52,544 bases of DNA, from positions 1 through 52,544 of the forward strand of contig JAPKMW010000082.1 in the NCBI GenBank assembly GCA_026645575.1. The letters run 5' to 3'. This DNA is from Caldilineaceae bacterium. GTDB lineage: Bacteria; Chloroflexota; Anaerolineae; Caldilineales; Caldilineaceae. How positions within the stretch are numbered: the first letter of the stretch is position 1; every line of letters starts with the position of its first letter. Below are positions 16,003 through 24,286 of this stretch, piece after piece. A program made the position numbers and the translations under genes. The notes beneath the pieces are model-generated. The model ran no database searches and was not told the DNA's origin. It saw only the letters and a list, made by a program, of their open reading frames with translations.

Positions 16003-19000
16003 ATGGCACAGCTAACAATTCGGCTGCTCGGTTCGTTCACCGTCGAACGCAACGAGCAGCCCGTTACCACCTTTCGTTCACTCAAGAATCAGGCATTGCT
16101 GGCCTATTTGGCGGTCGAAGCGGCGCGACCGCACACGCGCCCGGCGTTAGCCGGTCTGCTTTGGCCGGATCAACCGGAAAACGAGGCGCTCTTGAATTTG
16201 CGCCAGGCGCTCTTCCGATTGCGCAACGTCTTGGCGAATGACGAAGCCACCCCGCCCTTTTTGCAGATCACGCCGGCAACTGTCCAGTTTGACCAGCGCA
16301 GCGATCACTGGCTCGACGCAACCGCCTTTACCCACCTATTAGACGCCTGCGATCACCATGCACGCACAACCCCGAACGCCCCACCCGATCATCGCCGCCA
16401 CTGTCGTCCCTGTAGTGAACGATTGGCCCAAGCAGTTGACCTCTACCAGGGCGAGTTTATGCACGGCATCTATATCAATGACAGCCCGGCGCTGGAAGAG
16501 TGGCTGTTATTGCGCCGCGAATGGTTTCAACATCAGGCATTGGCTGCGCTCTATGATCTGGCGGCGTGGCATGAGGCCCAGGGCGACTTTGCCCGCGCCT
16601 ACAGCTATGCCCGCCGTCAACTGACCTTAGACTCACTACGCGAAGAGGCATATCGGCAAGCCATGCGCGCGCTGGCGCTCGATGGCAAACGTAGTGAGGC
16701 GATTGCCCAATATGAAGCGTGCTGTGCCATGCTCTATCAGGAGTTGGGCGTGCCGCCGACGCCGGAGACCGAGGCGTTGCTGCAACAGATTGAGGCCGGC
16801 CGCGTACCAGCAACGAGCAGCGTCTCTCCCCTGGTCCAAAGCCGCGCCGCGACGGCGGTCGCCCCCCAGCCGATTCCCGTTGCGGGGACAACGTTTGTCG
16901 GGCGGGAGGTGGAGGTGGCGCGCTTGCGCGAACTGTTGCTGGACCCAACACACCGACTGGTAACGGTGGTGGGGCCGGGCGGGGTGGGCAAGACGCGGCT
17001 GGCGCTGGCAGCGGCGACCGACCTGGCCGGCGCCTTTGCCAATGGCCTCTGCTTTGTCGCCCTGGCCGGGGTGGCGGACGAGGGTGGGCTGCTCGCTGCC
17101 CTGGCTGGTGCGTTGGGCTTTACCTTCCAGGGCAGCAGTGAACCGCAACAGCAACTCTTTGACTATCTCTACAGCCGGGAAACGCTGCTCTTGCTCGACA
17201 ACTTTGAGCAGTTGATGGCGGCGGCGCCACTGGTACAGGCGTTGCTGACCCACGCGCCCCGCCTCAAAATGTTGGTGACCTCGCGTGAGCGGCTCAATTT
17301 TCAAAGCGAAATGGTGCTGGCATTAACTGGCTTGCCGACGCCACCGCTATCCGGTGAGACAGATGCGCAGCGTTTTAGCAGCATTCAACTCTTTGTCGAA
17401 CGGGCGCAACGGTCGCCCTTGGGGTTTACGCTCGATGCGGAGACGCTGCCCCAGGTGGTGGAAATCTGCCGGTTAGTGGAAGGGTTGCCCCTGGGGATCG
17501 AGTTGGCTGCGGGCTGGGCCGATCATTATACCTGCGCCGAAATTGCCCAGGCGCTTCGTGACAATCTCGATTTCCTCAGTAGCACCCAAGGGGATCTGCC
17601 AACGCGTCATCGCAGCCTGCGCGCCGCCTTTGATTATTCCTGGCGGTTGCTGACGCTGGTCGAGCAGCAAGCGCTGGCCCAAATGACGGTCTTCCGCGGC
17701 GCCTTTAGTCGCAGTGCAGCCCAAGCGGTATTAACCACGGCGCTGCCCCACCTCCTGGCGCTGGCCAACAAATCGCTGGTGCGGCTGGTGGCGCCAGGAC
17801 GCTATGCTTTGCATGAGGTAGTGCGCCAGTTTGCCGCCGAGGCGCTTACGGCGCCCCAAGCTGTCATCACCGCCGCCACCGTTGAGGAACGTCACGCCGC
17901 CTATTACTTGCAACTGGTGAGCCATCAGGCCGGTCTCTTTGGGCACGCGCCCCAGAAGGTGATGGCCGAGAACCGGCAGGAGTTGGACAATATCCGTCAG
18001 GCGTGGCGCTGGGCGGTGAGCCACCGGCGGGCCGATCTGCTCGGCGGCGCAATCAACAACCTGGTGCGCATCTATGACCTGGCCGGCCTCTATCGCGAGG
18101 CGGCTATGCTCTGGCAAAACGCCCTCGCCCAGTGGCCCCAAGCGACGGAAGCGGGTAGCAGCCAGCTTTCCCAGCCCGAACTGTATTTGGTCAGCCAACT
18201 CCATCTGGCCCAGGCGCGCACCGCTACGGTCTTGGGAGATTATGTCGAGGCGCGCCAACAGGCGGAAAGCGCCCTGATCTTGACGAGGCAGACAACCGAT
18301 CCTTTACATCAGGCCCTTGTCCAGCAACAAATGGGGCTGGCGCACTACCGCCTGGGCGATCAGGCTGCGGCCCTCCCGTTGTTGGCGACCGCGGTGACGC
18401 TGGCGCGCGCCAGCCAGGATGCCCGCGTTACCGCCGATTGTCTGTTGAGTCTGGGCGAAGTTCAGATGTATCAAGGGGAGAACAGCGGGCGCGCCAGCTT
18501 TCAGCAAGCGTTGCATCTTTACCGCACCGTGGGCGACCGGCGCGGGGAAGCGGCGGCGTTGAGCAGCCTGGGCCTCTTTGCCCACATGCAGAGCGACTTT
18601 GCCCAGGGCAAGGAATTTTTCGAGCAGGCGTTGCAGATCCAGCGGGCGCTGGGCGACCGCCACAGTGAAGCCATGACGCTGAATAGCTTGGCCGGTCTCT
18701 ACGGCAAGCAGGGCAACTACCAGCTCTCCGATCAACATTTGCGCCAGACCTTACACCTGGCGCGCCTGCTGGGCTATCGTACAGGCGAGATACAAGCGTT
18801 GATCAGCCTGGGGGTCAATCAGATGGCGCAACGGCAAAACGAGGCGGCGCGCGCCACCTTTGAAGAAGCGTTGCCCATGGCCCGACAGAGCGGCCATTTG
18901 CGGAGCGAAGGGGCGCTGCTCAACAATCTGGGCAATCTGGCGAGTGACGAGCAGGCGTACGCGACCGCCGAGACCTTTTATCAACAAGCGTTAGCCGTAG

Positions 19001-19806
19001 CGCACAAGAGCGGCGACCGCTACCATCTCTGTGGCCGGCTGCATAACCTGGGTAATATGCGCCGCTTTCAAGGGGACTATGTGGGTGCGCAGCGCTATTA
19101 TGCCGAAGCTGTGACCATTGCCGAGGAGATCGGCGACCGTTGGATCGAAGGCAGCGCCCGTGCCGATCTGGCCCTGGCCGAAGCCTTTCTCTGCAACCAC
19201 ACGCAGGCAGTACACCATGCCAACCAGGCACTGCTGCTGGCGAGTGCGATTGGCGACCGTTGGTGTGAATGCAAAGCATTGTCACTGTTGGGTTGGTTGG
19301 CGGTGGAACAACAGCATGATCGCAAGGGGCTGACCCGCATTGAGGAAGCGATTGCCCTGGCGCAGGCTGCGCAAGAGGTGGGGGTGGAAGGGGCGGCGCA
19401 TGGTCGGCGCGGCTTTGCCCTCCTCTTGCTGGGCGATCCAACCGCCGCCCTGGCCGCCTTTGAACGCAGCCTGACCTTGCGCCGCCAAACCGGCGAACGA
19501 GTGCAGATTGCTACGCCGCTGGCCGGTCTGGCGCTGGCCCATCTAAAATTGGGCAATCTTGCGCAGGCCCAAACGCAAACGGAGCAAATTTTGCGGCAGA
19601 TGGGCGACCGTCCACTGGGCGTGGCCGATAATCCGGTTACGGTCTATGCGGCTTGTCTACGGGTTTTGCGCGCTGCCGGCGATAGCCGGGCCACCACCTT
19701 GCGCGCCCGCGCCGAGGCTCATTTAACCGAACAGGCCAGGCAGATTGAGGATGATCAGCAGCGGGCGCGCTTTGTGCAGATGTATGAACGGATGTTAGCA
19801 GGGTAG
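16003..19806 (+). CDS. BTAD / NB-ARC / TPR transcriptional regulator (SARP/AfsR-like)
   Basis: A 1267-aa cytoplasmic signal-responsive regulator. Residues 1-100 are an OmpR-type winged helix (IRLLGSFTVERNEQP, SLKNQALLAYLA, LAGLLWPD) and about 100-265 the BTAD bundle (DLYQGEFMHGIYINDSPALEEW). Residues 295-560 are an NB-ARC ATPase: FVGRE at about 297, P-loop GPGGVGKT at 325-332, and LLLLDNFEQL as Walker B. From about 700 to the end are many TPR repeats, often with G-D-R at the turns. The family couples ligand sensing through TPRs and ATP to DNA binding. An insertion in BTAD carries C116, H118, H119, H133, C134 and C137, a possible zinc site. The start follows the family N-terminus. Confidence 0.93.
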   Translation: MAQLTIRLLGSFTVERNEQPVTTFRSLKNQALLAYLAVEAARPHTRPALAGLLWPDQPENEALLNLRQALFRLRNVLANDEATPPFLQITPATVQFDQRSDHWLDATAFTHLLDACDHHARTTPNAPPDHRRHCRPCSERLAQAVDLYQGEFMHGIYINDSPALEEWLLLRREWFQHQALAALYDLAAWHEAQGDFARAYSYARRQLTLDSLREEAYRQAMRALALDGKRSEAIAQYEACCAMLYQELGVPPTPETEALLQQIEAGRVPATSSVSPLVQSRAATAVAPQPIPVAGTTFVGREVEVARLRELLLDPTHRLVTVVGPGGVGKTRLALAAATDLAGAFANGLCFVALAGVADEGGLLAALAGALGFTFQGSSEPQQQLFDYLYSRETLLLLDNFEQLMAAAPLVQALLTHAPRLKMLVTSRERLNFQSEMVLALTGLPTPPLSGETDAQRFSSIQLFVERAQRSPLGFTLDAETLPQVVEICRLVEGLPLGIELAAGWADHYTCAEIAQALRDNLDFLSSTQGDLPTRHRSLRAAFDYSWRLLTLVEQQALAQMTVFRGAFSRSAAQAVLTTALPHLLALANKSLVRLVAPGRYALHEVVRQFAAEALTAPQAVITAATVEERHAAYYLQLVSHQAGLFGHAPQKVMAENRQELDNIRQAWRWAVSHRRADLLGGAINNLVRIYDLAGLYREAAMLWQNALAQWPQATEAGSSQLSQPELYLVSQLHLAQARTATVLGDYVEARQQAESALILTRQTTDPLHQALVQQQMGLAHYRLGDQAAALPLLATAVTLARASQDARVTADCLLSLGEVQMYQGENSGRASFQQALHLYRTVGDRRGEAAALSSLGLFAHMQSDFAQGKEFFEQALQIQRALGDRHSEAMTLNSLAGLYGKQGNYQLSDQHLRQTLHLARLLGYRTGEIQALISLGVNQMAQRQNEAARATFEEALPMARQSGHLRSEGALLNNLGNLASDEQAYATAETFYQQALAVAHKSGDRYHLCGRLHNLGNMRRFQGDYVGAQRYYAEAVTIAEEIGDRWIEGSARADLALAEAFLCNHTQAVHHANQALLLASAIGDRWCECKALSLLGWLAVEQQHDRKGLTRIEEAIALAQAAQEVGVEGAAHGRRGFALLLLGDPTAALAAFERSLTLRRQTGERVQIATPLAGLALAHLKLGNLAQAQTQTEQILRQMGDRPLGVADNPVTVYAACLRVLRAAGDSRATTLRARAEAHLTEQARQIEDDQQRARFVQMYERMLAG

Positions 19807-19921
19807 CCCACTCTTCCTGAAAGAGAGCGAACCAACGGCAAAGCGCGCGACCGATCTTGAATTTCAACGAATGGTGAGTGGTATCAACTCGCCTATTCGA
19901 ATTCGTTGCGAATGGCTCTGT

Positions 19922-20461
19922 TCAACGTGCGCGGGACGCACGAATGAGTTTGAACACTTCCCGATTCCATTCGGCATGGACACGCGGATGGAGATGGTTG
20001 ACCGCCCTAGGGGGAAGCTCTACCCCCGCCTCGATTGCGGCGGCATTGAGATCGAGCAAGCGGTCCGGCCAACCGTCAGGCCAAGGCTGCACCAGGGAGC
20101 GCACCATCTGCAGATCCACATCCCAATGTTTGGCGTACACCGCGGCGGCTTCGTCGCCCAGCCCCGACCACTCAGCAAAGCGCTCGAATGTGGGGACCCA
20201 CGCCCAGAACTCGTCGACCGCGCCACAGAAGTCGATGACGGCGGCGGCGATCGCTGCCCGCGTCAGCCGCGGCTCGTCGGGCGTAATCAGCCGAAAGACG
20301 CCGGGGATAAAACTGTTGGTGGTTGGATCGATCTCGACTTCGGACGAGATGCCATACCAGGATCGACCCTCCTCGTCGGCGAGACCGATCCACATGAGTT
20401 CTGACTGCGCTGACCACGGTGGCTCCGTCCACTCCGTGTCTAGAAAGATTCGACGGGTCAT
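19922..20461 (-). CDS. diverged DEDDh-type 3'-5' exoribonuclease-like protein
   Basis: A 179-aa protein resembling the small RNase H-fold exonuclease family typified by mycobacterial Rv2179c. Seen: motif I FLDTEW (Asp8, Glu10), then LMWIGLADEEGRSWYGIS, FWAWVPTFERF at the motif II position, and HPRVHAEWNREVF at motif III. In the family I expect Asp in motif II and H-x(4)-D in motif III; here the positions read Glu/Phe and His, so metal binding may be impaired. The start M-T-R-R-I-F-L-D is preferred with AAAGGTGA upstream. Single leftward gene. The 115 bases between it and the BTAD regulator stop show nothing clear. Confidence 0.65.
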   Translation of the reverse strand: MTRRIFLDTEWTEPPWSAQSELMWIGLADEEGRSWYGISSEVEIDPTTNSFIPGVFRLITPDEPRLTRAAIAAAVIDFCGAVDEFWAWVPTFERFAEWSGLGDEAAAVYAKHWDVDLQMVRSLVQPWPDGWPDRLLDLNAAAIEAGVELPPRAVNHLHPRVHAEWNREVFKLIRASRAR

Positions 20462-20586
20462 GTGAAGATCACCTTTGGCAGAAGGCCAACGGGCGCGCAA
20501 TTGGCTGTTGCAATGATCAATGCCAGGTTCAATATCATCTGTTGATTTCCAGCCATTTGGCGAATGCCAGTCATCAGCCAGCAGTT

Positions 20587-20961
20587 TTATACCCTTTGGA
20601 GAAATTGATAGCTTGGATTTTCAATGCCAAGCCGAAGCTGCTCTAACTTTCTCAGTTTATAGGTGCCTTCCTGATATTTTTTGTGAGACGGTGACTCGCC
20701 CAGATCCTGCAACATCTGACCCGCTTCTTTCGCAATGACTTCCAGCAAAAACTCGCGAAATCGTTGCCGATTGCTAATATGCCCTTTTTCTAAATCAACC
20801 ACATCCAGTTCCACTGTTTCATCATCGAGTACGATCGGATGCGGACGCGAAACACCGATTTCGGTGAAATCACTGTGAATTAACCATTCGTAAAAAGGCT
20901 CGGAAACATCAATGGTTATCGGCGGTTTTCCGGTAGTTGAGTATAAGCTAATATCGAGCAT
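20587..20961 (-). CDS. hypothetical protein, second gene of an AT-rich two-gene module
   Basis: A 124-aa protein I do not recognise: N-terminal beta-rich half (MLDISLYSTTGKPPITIDV), an acidic middle, then helices (RFREFLLEVIAKEAGQML) and a basic helical tail. No signal peptide or membrane segment. Its ATG overlaps the upstream stop as TAATG, and GGAGGAG five bases before the ATG lies inside the upstream gene, so the two are coupled. Base composition is AT-richer than the flanks, suggesting transfer. The tight coupling suggests its product partners the upstream protein. The 125 bases before the exonuclease-like gene hold no feature I can name. Confidence 0.7.
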   Translation of the reverse strand: MLDISLYSTTGKPPITIDVSEPFYEWLIHSDFTEIGVSRPHPIVLDDETVELDVVDLEKGHISNRQRFREFLLEVIAKEAGQMLQDLGESPSHKKYQEGTYKLRKLEQLRLGIENPSYQFLQRV

Positions 20962-21567
20962 TATCGCTCCTCCACTCGATCAACATCCATAAACAGTTTT
21001 TCTGAAATATGCTCTGCCCAAGCAATACCCGCTTGCTCAAAGAGCTTTTTTGCGGACATCGAAATTTTTCCGGTTGTCAAAAGGCCACCCTGTCTTCGCT
21101 TTGCTTCTGCTGCTCTTAAGCCTGAGGCAGTTTGTTTCTCCTCAGTAAGCATATTGTGTTGTACAGCTAATTCCTTCAGCGAACGAAGCGCATCTAGTGC
21201 AGCATCCCGATTTGGTACATTGTCATCTGGAATTTTACGGAGTTTACATAACTCTGTGATTATACGACGCTGAATAAGATAGCCCTCTTCGCCCATTTGC
21301 TCTAATTCCGAAAGTACATGCCGTCCAATCTTGTATTTACTGATAAACGCACAACTTACTAATGATCGTCGCAGGGTGCTGAATCAGGGGTAACAGGGAT
21401 TACAAACTAATACGTTTATCAGTAGATTCGTCACTATATCGGTCATAAATTGTAGTTGGAACACCACACGATACTAAGAATGAGCGAAAAGGATCTTTTA
21501 GCCAAAAAGCCCTACCACAAACATTTACTATAGCTTCGGACACTTCAAAAGGGAGATTCGACCGCAT
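20961..21567 (-). pseudogene. gene split by an 83-bp MITE; intact ORF of 173 aa if the element is removed
   Basis: The first part starts at ATG 21567 (MRSNLPFEVSEAIVNVCGRA) with AGGTGA 8 bases upstream, reads to ..YDRYSDES, then enters the MITE and stops at 21400. After the MITE, in the same sense, the frame reads KYKIGRHVLSELEQMGEEGY and continues to 20961. Deleting the 83 bases and one TA joins DES to KYK in frame and gives a 173-aa protein. The remaining 111-aa frame (ATG 21296) may still be translated. The sequence is helical with LIQRRIITELC; from memory it recalls N-terminal regions of some Mrr-like restriction proteins, but the nuclease domain is absent and I am unsure. It overlaps the next gene by one base. 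Confidence 0.85.
21340..21422. mobile_element. 83-bp MITE with TA target-site duplication
   Basis: The terminal inverted repeats CTGATAAACG (21340-21349) and CGTTTATCAG (21413-21422) are perfect over 10 bases and imperfect further in. TA flanks both ends (21338-21339 and 21423-21424), as left by IS630/mariner-type transposases. The element has no coding capacity, so it must be moved in trans. Precise removal of element plus one TA restores the host reading frame, which confirms the boundaries. Confidence 0.92.
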
Positions 21568-21692
21568 TTATCTATTCACCTATCTCTACTTTACGCTGAA
21601 GATAGGCGAAGTATAGCAGAGGCGCAAAGAAAAAGCAAGACCTCCTAAAAGCGATCCTTACCGATGAAACCAAAGCCTACAAAGTTCCAGGC

Positions 21693-21735
21693 AAAAAAAC
21701 AAAGCCCGTCCAACGTAGTTGACGGGGCGGGCTTT
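21693..21735 (-). terminator. intrinsic terminator of the padR-modA-oxidoreductase operon
   Basis: On the minus strand the stem AAAGCCCG / CGGGCTTT (21728-21735 and 21701-21708), extended by inner GTCAAC/GTTG pairing, is followed by G and a run of seven T (21693-21699). It lies 66 bases after the stop at 21801. Confidence 0.87.
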
Positions 21736-21800
21736 GGCTATCGATAGGATTATGCAACGGTGACCGTAATTGTTATCTGGTGACGACCAGCATCGGCGGC

Positions 21801-22343
21801 TTACTGCTTCTGCGCCCGTTTCTGGGCCAGCAGCGCTTGGTTGCGTTCGCGGACAATTTTCAGGCTGGTATTCTCCCCCGGCTCTGCCGTCAACTCCAGC
21901 CGATCCACCCACTTGACACTGGTAAAACAGCGCCCGCCAAAGAGCGCCAGCCGCCACGGCGCGCCATGTTCGACGGTCAGCGGTTGGCCATTGAGCCGGT
22001 CGGCGAGCAGGGCATTGGCGGCTTCGGCCAGTGAAATCGGCACCACATAGTCGCCCGACCCGACGCGGATAAAGGTAGCCGCTGGCAAGGGATGGGCCAA
22101 TTGAATCACATCGAGCAAGCGGTAGCCGCTCCACTGCTGGTCCGGCACGGTCCACTTGCCGTCACAGAGAAAATCTTCGGTAAAGCCCGTGCGCGGCATG
22201 GTGGCCCAGGCGGCAGCGAGATCAGCGGCGGTCAACAGTTGCGGCTTGGCCACCAGCCCTGTGATCTGCAACGTTGGGTTGGCGGCCCAGGTGATGGCGG
22301 CGGCGGGGATCTCATGATGCGGCAATTCGCGTAAGCGTTCCAT
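21801..22343 (-). CDS. molybdopterin-binding oxidoreductase domain protein (sulfite-oxidase fold)
   Basis: A 180-aa protein with an oxidoreductase molybdopterin-binding domain. Seen: LQITGLVAKPQLLTAADLAA (the usual G-x-V-x-x-P entry), FTEDFLCDGKWTVPDQQWSGYRLLDVI with Cys60 at the position that binds molybdenum in the family, and a C-terminal GRCFTSVKWVDRLEL strand as in other members. It lacks a signal peptide and any extra domain, so it is a minimal, probably cytoplasmic version. It is the last gene of a leftward operon, 9 bases after modA, which fits a need for molybdate. Substrate unknown. Confidence 0.85.
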   Translation of the reverse strand: MERLRELPHHEIPAAAITWAANPTLQITGLVAKPQLLTAADLAAAWATMPRTGFTEDFLCDGKWTVPDQQWSGYRLLDVIQLAHPLPAATFIRVGSGDYVVPISLAEAANALLADRLNGQPLTVEHGAPWRLALFGGRCFTSVKWVDRLELTAEPGENTSLKIVRERNQALLAQKRAQKQ

Positions 22344-22352
22344 CGGTTTGTA

Positions 22353-23183
22353 CTACCTTTCTACTAACGGCATAAAGCCGGCTTCGGTAAGAACTTGTTG
22401 CCCCTCCGGCGAGAGGAGATAGTCAATAAAGCGTTGGGCAAGGGCGGCATGGGGGCTATCCGCCAGCGGGGCGATGGGATAATCGGCAATGGTATTGAGG
22501 TCGTCAGGAATGTCGATACGCTGCACTTGCGCCGCAGCGGTCGGCGTCACATCCGAACTGTAGACAATCCCGGCGTCGGCCTCCCCCAGCGTCACCTTGG
22601 CCAGCACGGTGCGCACATTCTCTTCGTAGGAGACCACATTCGCCAGCACGGCGTCGCGATAACCGACGCCCAGGCTGCTGTCAGCCTCCGCCTTTTCCAG
22701 AAAATCGAGGGAATATTGGCCTACCGGCACTTCTTGGGCAGCCAGCACAATCTTCAAGCCGGTCTTGGTTAAATCAGCCAACGTTGCAACACTGGTCGGG
22801 TTATCGACCGGCGTCACCACCACCAGCCGGTTGTGGGCAAAAACCTGCGTTGTCCCACTGACAATGCGCCCGCTTTCAATCGCAACCGCCATCTGTCTGG
22901 CATTGGCGGACGCAAAGAGATCCGCCGGCGCGCCTTGGGCAAGTTGTTGCGCCAACTGTTGGGAGCCGCCAAAGTTAAAGGTAATTTCAACGCCGGGATT
23001 GGCTGCAGAAAAATTTTGACCGATCGCCGTGAAGGCATCAGCCAAAGAAGCCGCCGCAAAGACCGTCAGGGTGATGCGCGCGGTTGGGGGTGTGTCATCG
23101 GTGGTTGTCGCCGTGGCGGGAACGCAGGCGACCAACAGTAGACTCAGCGCAATCAAGAAAACTTTGTACAGGTGATGGCGCAT
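22353..23183 (-). CDS. modA: molybdate ABC transporter substrate-binding lipoprotein ModA
   Basis: A 276-aa periplasmic-type binding lipoprotein: signal with lipobox LVAC (Cys20), then the ModA pattern LTVFAAASLADAF, FNFGGSQQLAQQLAQGAPADLFASAN, a Y-E-E-N-V-R-x-V-L-x-K-V-x-x-G-E-A-D-A-G-I-V-Y-type segment (around residues 190-210), and YLLSPEGQQVLTEAGFMPL at the end. It delivers molybdate or tungstate to a ModB permease. No modB or modC gene is in the window, so the permease must be elsewhere or the protein works alone. AAAGGA precedes the ATG. It lies between padR and the molybdopterin protein with 9-base gaps on both sides. Confidence 0.94.
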   Translation of the reverse strand: MRHHLYKVFLIALSLLLVACVPATATTTDDTPPTARITLTVFAAASLADAFTAIGQNFSAANPGVEITFNFGGSQQLAQQLAQGAPADLFASANARQMAVAIESGRIVSGTTQVFAHNRLVVVTPVDNPTSVATLADLTKTGLKIVLAAQEVPVGQYSLDFLEKAEADSSLGVGYRDAVLANVVSYEENVRTVLAKVTLGEADAGIVYSSDVTPTAAAQVQRIDIPDDLNTIADYPIAPLADSPHAALAQRFIDYLLSPEGQQVLTEAGFMPLVER

Positions 23184-23192
23184 GAGATCCTT

Positions 23193-23771
23193 TCATCCTT
23201 GTTCTATCAGTTGTTCTTGGTCAAGCACCATGCTAGGCATCACTGCTTGACAGGTCAATAGCCAGTCCACAAAGGACTCAACCTGGGTAATCCGAAACTG
23301 GTGAACCGCATAACCAAAGGGATTGTGCGCCGGCTCCACAGCACTCTGCCGCTGTAACTCAGTCAACCACTGGCGGCAGGTCAAGATTTGCTGCGCCAGT
23401 AAGGGGGAGGCAACCGCCGGCCCTTGACGATAGGCAAAGTAGAGCTTGGCCAGAAATTCCACCCGCATCTGCCGCCCGTGCGTGACCGGCGTTGTCAACC
23501 ACTGTTCGAAGGCTGACCGACCAGCCGCGGTCAATGAATAGACTTTACGGGGCGGACGCGCCTCCTGAGGTTGCAGCGTGGTGATCAGGTATGCCTCATC
23601 CTCCAGCTTGGTGAGCAAGGCGTAAAGCTGACTCTGCTTCATCCGCCAAACTTGCCATAGCCCACGCCCATTGGAAAGCTGTTGATAGATCTCGTAACCG
23701 TGGCTGGGCTGCTCATAGACAAAGCCAAGCAGGGCATATTCCACGGTTAATGTCGTTGTTGCTGTTTTCAT
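23193..23771 (-). CDS. PadR-family transcriptional regulator
   Basis: A 192-aa winged-helix repressor. Seen: LTVEYALLGFVYEQPSHGYEIYQQL, then WRMKQSQLYALLTKLEDEAYL (recognition helix and wing) and KVYSLTAAGRSAFEQWL, the classic PadR order, followed by a helical C-terminal dimerisation domain. The start at MKTATTTLT matches the family; the longer frame to 23840 is unlikely. It is the first gene of a three-gene operon with modA and the molybdopterin protein, so it may sense molybdate or the enzyme's substrate. No convincing operator or strong Shine-Dalgarno sequence is visible. Confidence 0.9.
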   Translation of the reverse strand: MKTATTTLTVEYALLGFVYEQPSHGYEIYQQLSNGRGLWQVWRMKQSQLYALLTKLEDEAYLITTLQPQEARPPRKVYSLTAAGRSAFEQWLTTPVTHGRQMRVEFLAKLYFAYRQGPAVASPLLAQQILTCRQWLTELQRQSAVEPAHNPFGYAVHQFRITQVESFVDWLLTCQAVMPSMVLDQEQLIEQG

Positions 23772-23904
23772 AGTCTGATTACTCAAAATTTGAATATACA
23801 GAATAAAAACAATTCTACGCAGGCGTTGCCGATTTGTCAAAAACCGGGATAGGGGAATGGGGTATAAGCATCAAACGAAAGGCGGCGGGGAAGCAGGAAT
23901 GGTC

Positions 23905-24192
23905 GATTGTCACCCTGAGCGGAATTACGCGGATATCCTTGACGCACAGTGTAAAAATTCGCGTAATTCCGCGTGAATCCGCGTCCTACTTTTTCTCTCC
24001 GCCAAGCTAGTAACGTGAATTCGACGTTTCGTGGGTATACCCGCCAAAGACCTTCGGGAGGTGGGTACACGAAGCGGCGGCTAACGCATATTCTCTGCCC
24101 ACGGGTGCCCATCGGGCGCGGAGGTCTTTGGCTAACCCCGAACTCAGGTTACTAGGGTATTGTAACTGGAAGACCCTTTCAGGGTGACAATC
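23905..24192. repeat. composite inverted-repeat intergenic element
   Basis: GATTGTCACCCTGA at 23905-23918 recurs inverted at 24179-24192, bounding about 290 bp. Inside are further inverted pairs: GCGGAATTACGCG against CGCGTAATTCCGC (within 23919-23975), TTCGTG..ACCC against GGGT..ACGAA (about 24028-24075), and GCCAAAGACCT against AGGTCTTTGGC (about 24044-24132). Short ORFs through it translate into C-H-P-E-R-type peptides, a well-known spurious product of such extragenic repeats. This accounts for most of the gene-free stretch 23772-24286. Confidence 0.8.
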
Positions 24193-24286
24193 AACCCCGC
24201 TCACGTTCAGGAGAAACCCCATAGCTTCATGCCCATGGCAATAGAAACCGTATCTACACTTACCCCAAATCATTGGCGAATGTTCA

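Noticed and set aside
24007..24273. 88-residue ORF with a C-H-P-E-R peptide in the padR-ldh gap
   Set aside because: It runs through an inverted-repeat element; peptides of this kind are known spurious translations of extragenic repeats.
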